A stretch of DNA of 24,383 nt from DATKBT01 sp035546295 (GCA_035546295.1 DATKBT010000101.1:1-24383), one strand, 5' to 3'; shown: positions 13,429-22,194, counted from the stretch's first letter. The notes: generated by a model from the letters alone, not told the origin. A program made the numbers and translations.

Positions 13429-15879
13429 ATGCCGACGATCGCCTCGAACCTGCCGCTCGCCGCGCGCCGGCTGATGCGCGCGCGCGGCTTCACCCTGGTC
13501 GCCGTCGGCACGCTCGCGCTGGCGATCGGCGCCAACATCGCGATGTTCAGCCTCGTCGAGGTGCTCTTCCTCGAGCCGATTCCGGTCGAGGAGCCCGAAC
13601 GCCTGGTCGGCGTCTACGAGAGCCGCGACGGGGCCGGCTACCACCCGCTGTCGTACGCGGACTTCCTGGTCTACCGCGAGGAAACCGAGAGCTGCGCGGG
13701 GTTGGCGGCCGCCTACCTGGGAGCGCCGCTCGAGCTGCGCCTGGGCGACGAGTCGTCCTTGATCGAAGGGGCGGTGGTCTCGGCCGATACCTTCGAGGTG
13801 CTCGGTCTCGAGCCCGAGCTCGGTCGCTTCTTCATCGACGAGGAGGACGCGGGCCCCGGGCGCCAGCCCGTCGCCGTGATCTCCCACCAGCTCTGGCGGG
13901 AACGCTTCGGGCTCGATCGCCGCGTCCTGGGGCGGCCGCTCTCGCTCAACGACACGAGCTTCACGATCGTGGGCGTCGCACCCGAGGACGCTCGCTCCTC
14001 GCTTCGGCTCGGGTCAGCGATCGACGCCTGGATTCCGACCTCGATGGCGGCGGTGGGCTACCGGTGGTGCGATGCGCTCGATCACGATTGCACCTGGATG
14101 TCGCTGGTGGGCCGGCTGGCGCCCGGCGCCGGGATCGACGATGTCAGGACCGAGCTCGAGCTGATCTCCGGGCGCCTGCGCGCCCTGCATCCCTCGGGCG
14201 AGGGCCAGGAGCGCGGAATCACCGTCGCTCCCCTGAGTGCGATGCACCCGGGAGACCGCGATCGCTCGCTGCGCCTGGCGGGAACGCTGCTGTTCGCGGT
14301 CTCGCTGCTCCTGGTGGTGGCGGGCGCCAGCCTGAGCGGTCTGCTCGTCGCCCGCGGCCTGCGGCGACGACGAGAGGTGGCGGTCCGCCTCTCCCTGGGG
14401 GCTTCGCGCGCCGACGTCCTGAGGCTGTTCGTGGCCGAGACGCTCCTGATCGGTCTCGCCGGTGGTGTCCTCGGCCTGGTCACGGCGACCTGGTTCGAGG
14501 GCCTGATCTCGCGCTTCTACGGCAGCAGCGAGCCTCTCGATCTCGGGTTCGGGAGCCAGACGCTGCTGTACGCCTCGGTCCTCTCGGTCACGGTCGGTCT
14601 CGCCCTCGGGCTCGTCTCGGGCCTGCAGACCTCGAGGCCGGATCTGGTCCCCGCCCTGCGCGGCAGCGGTTCGGCTGGTCCCGGCAGCAGGCCGCGCGTG
14701 CTCGGCGGCCTGGTGGTCGCCCAGGCGGCGCTGGCCCTGGTCCTCGTGACCGGGACGGGTCTGCTGCTCGAGAGCATCGACACCCTTCGTCACGCCGGCG
14801 CCATGGATCCCGAGCGGGTGGCGACCTTCCGCTTGCGGCCACGACTGGTCGGCCTCGAGGCGGCTCGCGCCCAGGCACTGACGCACGAGGTGCTGCTGAG
14901 AGTCTCTGAGCTGCCCGGTGTGCGTTCGGCTTCGCTGTCGAGGTACTTCACGCCCGGCAGGGGAGACTTCACTGCCGTCGCCCGGCACGGCGGCGCCCCG
15001 CCGCGAGCGACCCTGCAGGCCTCCACCCTGCAGGCCTCGACCCTGCAGGCCTCGACCCAGCCGGTCTCGCCGGGGTTCTTCGAAACGGTCGGGATCACCC
15101 TTCTCGCAGGACGCGACTTCGAGGACGGCGACCGGCCCGGCGGCGAGCCCGTGGCCGTCGTCAACCGAACACTGGCGGCGTCGCTGTGGCCCGACCGCGC
15201 CGCCGTCGGCGAGACGCTGTCGGCCTTCGACCGCCGGTTCCGCGTGATCGGCGTGGTGGACGACGATCCGGTCCATCTCGATCCGCCGGACGCGCCGGTG
15301 CCCCAGCTCTACACCGCGTACTGGCAGGACCCGGGCCTCGTCGATGCTCGGATGATGGTCGCCACCGAGCGGCCCGCGGCGTCGATGCTGGCGGCCCTGC
15401 GCCGCGAGATCGAGGCGGTCAGCCGTGAGCTCCCGGTGACCGAGGCCGAGGTCCTGACCGCCCGGCTGCGCCGGACCTTCACGCCGACCTGGCTCGCCGG
15501 TCGGGTGCTCGGCACCACGGGCGCCCTCTCGCTCCTCCTCTGTGCTCTGTGCCTGCACGGCGTGCTGAGCCTGGTGGTCGCACAGCGCCGGAAGGACCTC
15601 GGGATCCGCATGGCGCTGGGAGCGTCGCGAGGACAGGTCGTGTCGTTGGTGCTGCGCGATGCGCTCTCGCTCGCCGCCGCCGGCATCGGGCTCGGACTGA
15701 TGCTGTCCCTCGCGCTCGGCCGTCTGCTCGAGGGTCACCTCTACGGCGTCTCGCCCACCGACCCTGCGGCGCTCGGCGCCGCGGTCGTGGTCCTCTGCCT
15801 GTCTGCCGGCGCGGCCGCCTGGTGGCCGGCACGGCGAGCGAGCCGGCTCGACCCCCTGGAGGCTGTTCGCGCCGACTGA
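13429..15879 (+). CDS. ADOP-type double ABC permease (MacB/FtsX-like)
   Basis: The start is ATG 13429 (GAGGAG about 11 bases upstream); an in-frame ATG at 13357 would add 24 polar residues. The 816 residues are close to the usual ~800 of the family called acidobacterial duplicated orphan permeases. The N-terminus LMRARGFTLVAVGTLALAIGANIAMFSLVE, then PIPVEEPERLVGVYE and PLSYADFLVYREE, is diagnostic. Membrane segments lie near residues 20-44, 280-310, 340-360, 380-400, 425-450, 690-715, 735-760 and 780-800. This gives two FtsX-like halves separated by periplasmic domains. The second half carries LGIRMALGASRGQV, and the C-terminus is PARRASRLDPLEAVRAD. The family is known without a dedicated ATPase; its role, presumably export or envelope remodelling, is not established. 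A TLQAS triplication is at residues 528-542. Confidence 0.9.
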   Translation: MPTIASNLPLAARRLMRARGFTLVAVGTLALAIGANIAMFSLVEVLFLEPIPVEEPERLVGVYESRDGAGYHPLSYADFLVYREETESCAGLAAAYLGAPLELRLGDESSLIEGAVVSADTFEVLGLEPELGRFFIDEEDAGPGRQPVAVISHQLWRERFGLDRRVLGRPLSLNDTSFTIVGVAPEDARSSLRLGSAIDAWIPTSMAAVGYRWCDALDHDCTWMSLVGRLAPGAGIDDVRTELELISGRLRALHPSGEGQERGITVAPLSAMHPGDRDRSLRLAGTLLFAVSLLLVVAGASLSGLLVARGLRRRREVAVRLSLGASRADVLRLFVAETLLIGLAGGVLGLVTATWFEGLISRFYGSSEPLDLGFGSQTLLYASVLSVTVGLALGLVSGLQTSRPDLVPALRGSGSAGPGSRPRVLGGLVVAQAALALVLVTGTGLLLESIDTLRHAGAMDPERVATFRLRPRLVGLEAARAQALTHEVLLRVSELPGVRSASLSRYFTPGRGDFTAVARHGGAPPRATLQASTLQASTLQASTQPVSPGFFETVGITLLAGRDFEDGDRPGGEPVAVVNRTLAASLWPDRAAVGETLSAFDRRFRVIGVVDDDPVHLDPPDAPVPQLYTAYWQDPGLVDARMMVATERPAASMLAALRREIEAVSRELPVTEAEVLTARLRRTFTPTWLAGRVLGTTGALSLLLCALCLHGVLSLVVAQRRKDLGIRMALGASRGQVVSLVLRDALSLAAAGIGLGLMLSLALGRLLEGHLYGVSPTDPAALGAAVVVLCLSAGAAAWWPARRASRLDPLEAVRAD
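15010..15054 (+). repeat. 15-bp in-frame tandem triplication (TLQAS x3) in ADOP gene
   Basis: The unit accctgcaggcctcS is repeated three times without a gap (15010-15024, 15025-15039, 15040-15054) and is followed by a fourth degenerate start (acccag). It encodes TLQAS three times in the second periplasmic domain. Near-perfect identity between units suggests recent expansion. Confidence 0.9.
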
Positions 15880-15950
15880 GCCGCGGAACCGCAGACCGGG
15901 AAAGATGGTCAAACGAAAGGAGCAGGGATTTCGTAAAGTAATCGACAGCA

Positions 15951-17435
15951 ATGGAACCTTCGACTGTCCTGCCAGTGATCGTCCGGAGAACGGCCCTCTC
16001 GATGCGCCAGCGGACCCTCTCGAGCTGCCGCGCTCATCGGGCGAACCGCGATCGGCCGGCTTGGAGACCGGCTGCAAGCGGCCGGCTCGAGCAGCGGCCC
16101 CGGCGGCGCTGGCGGGCGCTGGGCCTGCTCATCGCGACGATGGCCGGCCCGCTGCTCGGCTGCGGGCCGGCGCCGACCCGCGCCGACGATCCGGTCGTGC
16201 GAGACCGCCTCGAGCTGGCCACGGGGCCGCTGGGGATCCGACACCTGCTCACCGGCGAGCTCGAGGCGGCCGAGGCCGTCCAGTTCATCACCCCCAACGT
16301 CGGGATGTGGCCGCTGCAGGTCCAGCGCCTCCTGCCCAACGGCGCCCGCGTGCGCGCCGGTGAAATCGTCGTCGAGTTCGACAACTCGAACCTGTTGACC
16401 ACCCTCGACAACCAGCAGGGCACCGTGATCCGCGCCCAGGCCGACTTGGAGGCCACGCGCTCGCTGCAGGCGGAGCAGGTGCGCGAGAAGGAGCTGGCGC
16501 TCGAACAGCGCAAGGCGGAGGCCGAGAAGGCCCGGATCTCGGCGTCGCTGCCCCCCGGTCTCAAGGCCGACATCGAGTACGAGAAGCTGCAGCTCGAGCT
16601 GCGGCGCGCGGAGCTGGCGGAAGAGGAAGCGCGGGCCTCGCTCGGGTCGACCCGCGAGGCGGCGCGGGCCGAGATCGGCATCAAGGAGGTCGAGCTCGAG
16701 CGCGCCTGGCAGGACCTGCGCCACGCCGAGCACTCGCTCGAGCAGGTCGTGCTGCGGGCGCCCGAGGACGGCATCCTGGTCGTCCACAACAACCGCCAGC
16801 TCGATCGGACCTTCCAATCGAGCGATGCGGCGCAGCCGGGCGAGGCGGTGGCGAGCCTCCCCGACCTCGAGACGCTGCGGGTGCGCGCGCGGCTGTTCGA
16901 CGTGGACGAAGGCGACCTCCGGACCGGCGCGCCGGTTTCGATCACCCTCGACGCCTATTCCGAGCGCAGGTTCGAAGGGGTGATCCGCGAGGTCCAGAAG
17001 ATCGCCCAGCAGCCGAGCCGCCGATCCTCCCGGCGCACGTTCGACGTGCTGGTCGAGCTCGGCGCGATCGACCTCGATCTCATGCTGCCGGGAATGTCGG
17101 CCAAGATCACCGTCGAGGAGACGGTCAGCGCCGACGAGCACGGCTGCGAGCCGTTGCTGGCGCCGCGCCGGGCACTCTCGATTCGCGGCGACCTGCTCGG
17201 CGCGCCGGCCGGCGGCGAGCTCGCCGCGACCGACTCGACGGGCTCGAAGGGCTCGACAGGCTTGAAGGGCTCAGTTCCGCTCCATCGGGCTCTCCTCCAT
17301 CTCGCCGACGGCTCGACGCGGGAGGTCGACGTCGATCGCTGCAACGTCACCCACTGCATCGTCGCGCACGGCGAGGGCGCGTCGGTTCTGGAGCCGGGGA
17401 CCCGGCTGCAAGCGCGACCGGGCACGGAGTCATGA
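15951..17435 (+). CDS. Periplasmic adaptor lipoprotein (HlyD/RND-type efflux adaptor), 1st of three
   Basis: The reading frame gives 494 residues from ATG 15951, but that start has no ribosome site and a long basic leader. ATG 16002 (GGAGA about 12 bases before) is an alternative. A hydrophobic stretch LGLLIATMAGPLLGCG ends in a lipobox-like LLGC, so an anchored lipoprotein is likely. The architecture is that of a membrane-fusion protein: a beta/lipoyl half (VQRLLPNGARVRAGEIVVEFDN), a long alpha-helical hairpin rich in Glu/Arg/Ala (about 150-260), the second lipoyl half (VVLRAPEDGILVVHNN) and a beta-barrel (LRVRARLFDVDEGDLRTGAPVSITLDAY). The C-terminal part has an unusual Gly/Ser/Lys stretch (TGSKGSTGLKGS). 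Its stop overlaps the next start (ATGA), so it heads a translationally coupled operon with two further adaptors. The partner is probably the MacB-type permease downstream. Confidence 0.85.
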   Translation: MEPSTVLPVIVRRTALSMRQRTLSSCRAHRANRDRPAWRPAASGRLEQRPRRRWRALGLLIATMAGPLLGCGPAPTRADDPVVRDRLELATGPLGIRHLLTGELEAAEAVQFITPNVGMWPLQVQRLLPNGARVRAGEIVVEFDNSNLLTTLDNQQGTVIRAQADLEATRSLQAEQVREKELALEQRKAEAEKARISASLPPGLKADIEYEKLQLELRRAELAEEEARASLGSTREAARAEIGIKEVELERAWQDLRHAEHSLEQVVLRAPEDGILVVHNNRQLDRTFQSSDAAQPGEAVASLPDLETLRVRARLFDVDEGDLRTGAPVSITLDAYSERRFEGVIREVQKIAQQPSRRSSRRTFDVLVELGAIDLDLMLPGMSAKITVEETVSADEHGCEPLLAPRRALSIRGDLLGAPAGGELAATDSTGSKGSTGLKGSVPLHRALLHLADGSTREVDVDRCNVTHCIVAHGEGASVLEPGTRLQARPGTES

Positions 17436-18661
17436 GCCGCACCGGCCGTCGCTGGCGCCGCCTGTTGGGTTGGCTCGCCCTCCTCGCTCTCGTGGCCTGG
17501 GCCGGGATCGCGCTCGCCCGTGATCGCGACGACGGCGCACAGTGGAAGCGGGTCGAGCGCCGGGACCTCGAGCGGCGAGTCGAGGTGCAGGGCGTGCTCG
17601 AGGCGGTCGACAGCAGCGATCTCACGGCGCCACGACTGCCGCAGATGTGGCGCTTCAAGCTCGCGTTCATGGCGGAGGAGGGCTCGCGAGTCGAAGCCGG
17701 CGACGTGGTGCTCGGCTTCGACGGCACCGAGATCCAGCAGAACCTGCTCACGGCGATCGCCGATCGCGACACCGCGGCCAAGACGCTCGACAAGCGGACC
17801 ACCGACCTCGCGGTCGAGCGCGAGCGGGCGGAGCTCGCGCTCGCCGAGGCCGAGGCCAAGCTGCGCAAGGCGACGCTCAAGACCGAGGTCCCCGGCGAGG
17901 TGGTCGCCTCGATCGAGCTGCGCACCGCCGAGGTCGACCGCGCGATCGCCGAGCGCGAAGCCGCCTTTCGCGCCGAGCAGCTCGCGGGGCTCACCCGCCG
18001 CTCCGAGGCCGAGCTGACCGCGCTCGAGCGTCAGCTCGAGTACTCGCGCAACCGGGTCGCCGAGCTGGAGAGCTCCATCATCAAGCTCCAGGTGCCGGCC
18101 CCCCGAGCCGGTACCGTGGTCTACAAGACGAACTGGAACGGCGAGAAGAAGAAGGTCGGCGACACGGTTTGGTGGGCCGAGTCGATCCTCCAGATCCCGG
18201 ACCTGGACCGGCTGCGCGCGACCGCCCAGATCGAGGAGGTGGCGGCCGGCGACGTCGCGCTCGATCAACCTGTCACCTTCCGGCTCGACGCGCACCCCGA
18301 CCGCACCTTCCGCGCCAAGGTCGCCCGCATCCACCGGGCGATCCAGATGCGCTCCTTCCGCGACCCCACCAAGGTGATGCAGATCGAGCTCGAGCTGCTC
18401 GACCCCGACCCGGTCCTCATGCGGCCCGGGATGCGGCTGGTCGGAGAGCTCACGGTCGAGCGCGTCGAGAACGTGCTGGCCATCCCGCTGCGGGCGGTGT
18501 TCGATCGGAATGGGCGCCCGGCCGTCCTGGTCGACCGGCCGCTCGGCGAGGCCATCGTCGAGCCGGAGCTCGGCCGCCGCGACGGCCAGCACGTCGAGGT
18601 CCTCGCCCACCTCGACGCGCGGGATCGGGTCCTGCTCGATCCGGAGGCCAGGGGACGTTGA
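17432..18661 (+). CDS. Periplasmic adaptor (HlyD/RND-type efflux adaptor), 2nd of three
   Basis: This 409-residue protein's ATG overlaps the preceding stop (ATGA). The N-terminus has a basic start (MSRTGRRWRRLL) and one hydrophobic segment (about 12-29, LGWLALLALVAWAGIALA) without a lipobox Cys, so it is an inner-membrane-anchored adaptor. Order of domains: VEVQGVLEAVDSSDLTAP, lipoyl half (FMAEEGSRVEAGDVVLGFD), a long coiled-coil hairpin (about 110-215), lipoyl return (KLQVPAPRAGTVVY), beta-barrel (LRATAQIEEVAAGDVALDQPVTFRLDAHPD) and a membrane-proximal domain (VLAIPLRAVFDRNGRPAVLV). It resembles the adaptors before and after but is not a recent duplicate by eye. It lies in the same transcription unit. 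Confidence 0.88.
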   Translation: MSRTGRRWRRLLGWLALLALVAWAGIALARDRDDGAQWKRVERRDLERRVEVQGVLEAVDSSDLTAPRLPQMWRFKLAFMAEEGSRVEAGDVVLGFDGTEIQQNLLTAIADRDTAAKTLDKRTTDLAVERERAELALAEAEAKLRKATLKTEVPGEVVASIELRTAEVDRAIAEREAAFRAEQLAGLTRRSEAELTALERQLEYSRNRVAELESSIIKLQVPAPRAGTVVYKTNWNGEKKKVGDTVWWAESILQIPDLDRLRATAQIEEVAAGDVALDQPVTFRLDAHPDRTFRAKVARIHRAIQMRSFRDPTKVMQIELELLDPDPVLMRPGMRLVGELTVERVENVLAIPLRAVFDRNGRPAVLVDRPLGEAIVEPELGRRDGQHVEVLAHLDARDRVLLDPEARGR

Positions 18662-19956
18662 CGCGGGCTCGTCCCATCCTCCGCCGAGCAGGCCCGATGG
18701 CGATCCTGCTCGCCAGCCAGAGCCTGCTGCTGGCGGCGCTCGCCTGCGACCGGCAGCCCGAGGTGGCCACCCATCGGGTCGAGCGGCAGCGGTTCGTCCA
18801 CCGCGTGCGCGCGGAGGGTCACCTGGCGCCGACCCAGGCGACCAGCATCTCGGTCCCGACCCAGGTGCGCCAGGCGGTCCGCGTCGCCTGGCGCGCCGAG
18901 GACGGCGCCGCGGTCGAGGCCGGCGACGTCGTCGTCCGCTTCGACCCGCTGGAGATGGAGCGCGAGCTCGAGAAGGGGCAGGCCGACCTGAGGCAGAGCC
19001 GGCTCAAGGGGACCAAGGCCGACGCCACCAGCGCCGAGCGCACCCACGGCGTCACCAGGCAGCGGGCCGAGGCCGAGCTCCAGCTCGGCGTCGCCGAGCG
19101 GTTCGAGAAGTCCGACGACTCGATCTACTCCCGGCACGAGATCATCGAGTCGCAGATCGACACCGACCTCGCCGCACAGCGCAAGGAGCTCGCGACCGAG
19201 CTCGAGACGATCCACCGGGACCTCTCGGAGGCCGAGACCGCGCTCCTCGACATCGAGACGCGTCGCGCCAACCAGCGGATCGAGCAGGCCAGAGTCGGCC
19301 TCGACGAGCTCGAGGTGCGCGCCCCGCACAGCGGCCTGCTGACCTGGAGCCGCGACTGGCGCGGCGAGATCCCCCAGGTCGGCCAACAGGTCTGGGCCGG
19401 CCAGCAGCTCGCCCAGATCCCCAGCCTCGAGCGCATGAAGGCCGAGGTCTTCGTGCTCGAGGCCGACGCCGGCGGGCTGGCCGCCGGTCAGACCGCGCTG
19501 GTCCGGGTCGAGGCTCATCCGGAGACCGCGCTCCCGGCCACCGTGGTGCGCGTCGATGCGGTGGCGAAAGCCCCTTACCGCGGCACTCCGCTCCAGTTCT
19601 TCGGCGTCGAGCTGGCGCTCGCCGACGAGGTCGCCGGCGATCCTCGCCTGCGCCCCGGGCAGCGGGTCACGGCGACCCTGCTGATCCAGGACCTCGACGA
19701 CGCGCTGGTCATCCCCAGGCAGGCACTGATGACCGACCGCGACGACCCCTACGTCTGGCTGCGGGAGGGCGGCGGCTTCGTCGCGCGCCGGGTCACGCTC
19801 GGCCCGCAGGCGGCCGCCCAGCTCGTCGTCTCCGAGGGGCTCGAGCCGGGCGACGTCATCGCGCTCGAGCCCGCGCAGCCGCAGGCCACGGAGGCCACGG
19901 AGGAGCCGCCGGCGCCCGAAGCGGACACCGCGATCCCGAGCGCCACGGGGGCCTAG
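18658..19956 (+). CDS. Periplasmic adaptor lipoprotein (HlyD/RND-type efflux adaptor), 3rd of three
   Basis: I choose TTG 18658. It overlaps the preceding stop (TTGA), has aggggacg just before it, and supplies a basic n-region (TRARPILRR) in front of the hydrophobic stretch and Cys (SQSLLLAALAC). ATG 18697 would leave that signal with no positive charge. The result is 432 residues. Domains: RVRAEGHLAPTQATSISVP, lipoyl half (DGAAVEAGDVVVRFDPLEMEREL), a long helical hairpin (about 115-215), lipoyl return (LEVRAPHSGLLTWSRDW), beta-barrel (MKAEVFVLEADAGGLAAGQTALVRVEAHPE), then VIPRQALMTDRDDPYVWLREG and a Pro/Glu/Ala-rich tail. The TAG stop at 19954-19956 is part of the CTAG that flanks mobile element copy B. 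That element separates this gene from the MacB-type permease. Confidence 0.85.
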   Translation: MTRARPILRRAGPMAILLASQSLLLAALACDRQPEVATHRVERQRFVHRVRAEGHLAPTQATSISVPTQVRQAVRVAWRAEDGAAVEAGDVVVRFDPLEMERELEKGQADLRQSRLKGTKADATSAERTHGVTRQRAEAELQLGVAERFEKSDDSIYSRHEIIESQIDTDLAAQRKELATELETIHRDLSEAETALLDIETRRANQRIEQARVGLDELEVRAPHSGLLTWSRDWRGEIPQVGQQVWAGQQLAQIPSLERMKAEVFVLEADAGGLAAGQTALVRVEAHPETALPATVVRVDAVAKAPYRGTPLQFFGVELALADEVAGDPRLRPGQRVTATLLIQDLDDALVIPRQALMTDRDDPYVWLREGGGFVARRVTLGPQAAAQLVVSEGLEPGDVIALEPAQPQATEATEEPPAPEADTAIPSATGA

Positions 19957-20241
19957 CAGCCCGTGGTGAAACTCAGCACGCCCGCACGACAAGGTCTTTC
20001 CGCTCCACCGGCGGCCACGAAGCCGGTCTTGCGAGTGCGGGAGCTGGCTTTCTCTCGGTGGGCTTCTCGCCGCCGGCTCCGCTGCAAGTCCTTGTCGCCC
20101 CTCGGGTTGCGGCGGCGCAGGCCCATCTGCTGCGTTGGACCTCCTCGCCGATGTCCCCGCATCGCCTCCGTCGGTCCGCCTTGCATCTGGACCTGCGGCG
20201 CTCGCAATGCGGCCATACTGACTTCCACCACGGGCTGCTAG
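19953..20241. mobile_element. MITE-like element copy B: 281 bp with terminal inverted repeats, flanked by CTAG
   Basis: The body (19957-20237) has the same length and ends as copy A at 11797-12077 and differs at about 15 positions, four of them clustered (agag versus tctt at 20027-20030). CTAG is present on both sides (19953-19956 and 20238-20241). As in copy A, the left CTAG contains the in-frame TAG of the preceding gene. No transposase is encoded. The element sits between the third adaptor gene and the MacB-type permease, whose ATG is only 25 bp after the right CTAG, so it interrupts what was probably one operon. Confidence 0.85.
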
Positions 20242-20266
20242 CAGGCCCGCTCCGCCCCTCCACCCC

Positions 20267-21526
20267 ATGAACCTCCAGGAAGCCCTCGCCACCTCGCTGG
20301 CCAACCTCGCCGGCCACAAGCTCCGCTCCGCCCTCACCATGCTCGGCGTCGTCTTCGGCGTCGGCGCCGTGATCTCGATGCTGTCGATCGGGGCCGGGGC
20401 CGAGCGCGAGGCGATGGAAATGATCTCGCGCCTCGGGCTGCGCAACGTGCTGCTGCGCGCCAAGACCTTCGAGCGCGAGGAGGCGCAGGAGATCCGCAAG
20501 CAGTCGCCCGGGCTCTCGCTGCGCGACACGCAGGCGATCCTCGATGCGGTCCCGGGCGTCGAGCTGATCGCGCCCAAGGTCGAGATCGACCCCTGGCAGG
20601 TCATCGCCGCCGGAGCCAAGACCCAGGCCACGGTCCTGGGCGTCACCGATCGCCACCGCGAGCTGGCCAGCCTCGAGCTCGCCTCCGGCCGCTTCCTCGA
20701 CGGCATGGATCTGCTCGCCCACGAGCAGGTCGCCGTCATCGGCCCCGCCGTCGCGCGCGACCTGTTCGGCTACGAGCCGGCGCTGGGGCGCGACCTCAAG
20801 GTCGACGACGTCTGGCTCCAGGTGGTCGGCGTGCTGGCCGGCACCGGCTCCGAGTCCGACTCGTTCGAGGGGGTCTCGATCGGCTCGACCGACCGGGTCG
20901 TCTACCTGCCGGTGACCACCGCGCTGAGCAAGTTCGATCGCGATCCCCTCGACTCCCCGCTCTCGGAGATCGTCGTCCGGCTGGCTTCCTCCGGGCCGGG
21001 CACGGATGCGAGCGGCGCCGACTCGCGCACCGCCGCCCGCGTGATCGACCGGCTGGTCGGGCAGCTGCACGCCGGCGCCGAGGACTACGAGCTGGTGGTC
21101 CCCGAGGCGCTGCTCGAGCAGAGCCGCCGCACACAGCGGCTGTTCAGCCTGGTCATGGGGTCGATCGCGGGCATCTCTCTGCTGGTCGGCGGCATCGGCA
21201 TCATGAACATCATGCTGGCGACCGTGCTCGAGCGGACGCGCGAGATCGGCGTGCGGCGCGCCGTCGGCGCCCGGCGCCGGGACATCCTCGAGCAGTTCCT
21301 GGTCGAGTCGTTCGCGATCAGCGCGCTGGGGGGCGCCATCGGAGTCCTGATGGGGCTCGGCATCGCGCGCGGCATCGCGGCCTCGGCCGGCTGGCCGACG
21401 GTGGTGACCCCCTGGTCGATCCTGCTCGCGGTCGGGGTCGCGGTCGCCGTCGGCATGATCTCGGGCTTCTACCCGGCGCGCCGCGCCGCCGAGCTCGATC
21501 CGATCGAATCGCTCCGCTACGAGTGA
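20267..21526 (+). CDS. MacB-type ABC transporter permease
   Basis: This 419-residue protein begins MNLQEALATSLANLAGHKLRSALTMLGVVFGVGAVISML, the standard start of MacB/YknZ-type permeases without a fused ATPase. A periplasmic MacB_PCD-like domain (about 45-285) follows, with VLGVTDRHRELASLELASGRFLDGMDL and VAVIGPAVARDLFG. The FtsX domain has three membrane segments: LVMGSIAGISLLVGGIGIMNIMLATV, ISALGGAIGVLMGLGIARGI and ILLAVGVAVAVGMISGFYPARRAAELDPIESLRYE. It carries the coupling-type motif TREIGVRRAVGARRRDIL. It would work with a periplasmic adaptor (three lie upstream) and an ATPase, which is not encoded in this window. No ribosome site is visible before the ATG, and the inserted 281-bp element ends 25 bp upstream, so translation may be reduced or depend on upstream transcription through the element. 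Confidence 0.92.
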   Translation: MNLQEALATSLANLAGHKLRSALTMLGVVFGVGAVISMLSIGAGAEREAMEMISRLGLRNVLLRAKTFEREEAQEIRKQSPGLSLRDTQAILDAVPGVELIAPKVEIDPWQVIAAGAKTQATVLGVTDRHRELASLELASGRFLDGMDLLAHEQVAVIGPAVARDLFGYEPALGRDLKVDDVWLQVVGVLAGTGSESDSFEGVSIGSTDRVVYLPVTTALSKFDRDPLDSPLSEIVVRLASSGPGTDASGADSRTAARVIDRLVGQLHAGAEDYELVVPEALLEQSRRTQRLFSLVMGSIAGISLLVGGIGIMNIMLATVLERTREIGVRRAVGARRRDILEQFLVESFAISALGGAIGVLMGLGIARGIAASAGWPTVVTPWSILLAVGVAVAVGMISGFYPARRAAELDPIESLRYE

Positions 21527-21648
21527 TTCTCGGTCCGCGCCATCTGATCCTCTCAGAGCAGGACCGCCGGTTCGAAACGTCAAATCGAGCGACGTCAACG
21601 AATCGGCGAGCTGCAACAGCGTGAGAAACCTCAGGCCGCGAGAAATAG

Positions 21649-21701
21649 AAAGGAGCGTACCGTCGAGGAACCGCTCGAGGCGGTCACGGCACGCTCCTTT
21701 T
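21649..21701. terminator. Candidate bidirectional terminator after the MacB-type permease
   Basis: The outer arms aaaggagcgtaccg (21649-21662) and cggcacgctccttt (21687-21700) pair with one mismatch. An inner stem accgc/gcggt (21670-21674, 21680-21684) closes a five-base loop. Four T follow on the plus strand, and a T-rich run (ctttctatttctc) follows on the minus strand. It lies about 120 bp past the permease stop. Confidence 0.5.
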
Positions 21702-22145
21702 GTGTTCAGCCTCGGCTCTTCTTGGACTCGAGAGAGCCCGGTGATCGGGAGCCGTTCGGTCGCCATCAGAGGCGCCGTCGGCTCACTCGACCCAATGGGA
21801 AGGCCGTCAGGCTCTGGGGCTTGCTGGTGCCGCCCTCGGAAGCCGAGCCCGGAAGCTCAAAGCCCCCGAGGGCCTCGTCTGGTCCGGTGGACTCATGCCT
21901 CCTCCTCGCTTGCTGTGGTAGGCCTGTCTCCGATCCAAGGGACCCACGGGATCCGAGGATCGTCTCCAACTGCCTCGCGCCGTGGCGAATCGCCCGGGAC
22001 TCGTCGTCGGCCGATCGCAGATGCCGGAGCCGCTCGAGGCGTGGGAGCGTCTCGAACGACGTCCTGAGCTCAAGGTAGCTGAGCGCCGATCTCGTGTCAA
22101 GCAAAGAATCAGGACGCCTCGTTCCTCCGTCTGCGATTCGAAAAT

Positions 22146-22194
22146 GATGGTGAAAACGATGGTGCAAACGATGGTGCAAAACGATGGTGCAAAG
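22146..22194. repeat. Tandem array of 12-13 bp, four copies (gatggtgMaaac)
   Basis: The units are 22146-22157 (gatggtgaaaac), 22158-22169 (gatggtgcaaac), 22170-22182 (gatggtgcaaaac) and 22183-22194 (gatggtgcaaag). Units abut with no spacer, so this is not a CRISPR array. The AT content is noticeably higher than in the surroundings. Confidence 0.85.

Noticed and set aside
21766..22179. Minus-strand frame of 137 codons in the gene-poor region
   Set aside because: It begins in the tandem gatggtg array (His/Arg repeats), has no ribosome site and no recognisable domain; some residues look protein-like, but not enough to call a gene or a transposase remnant.
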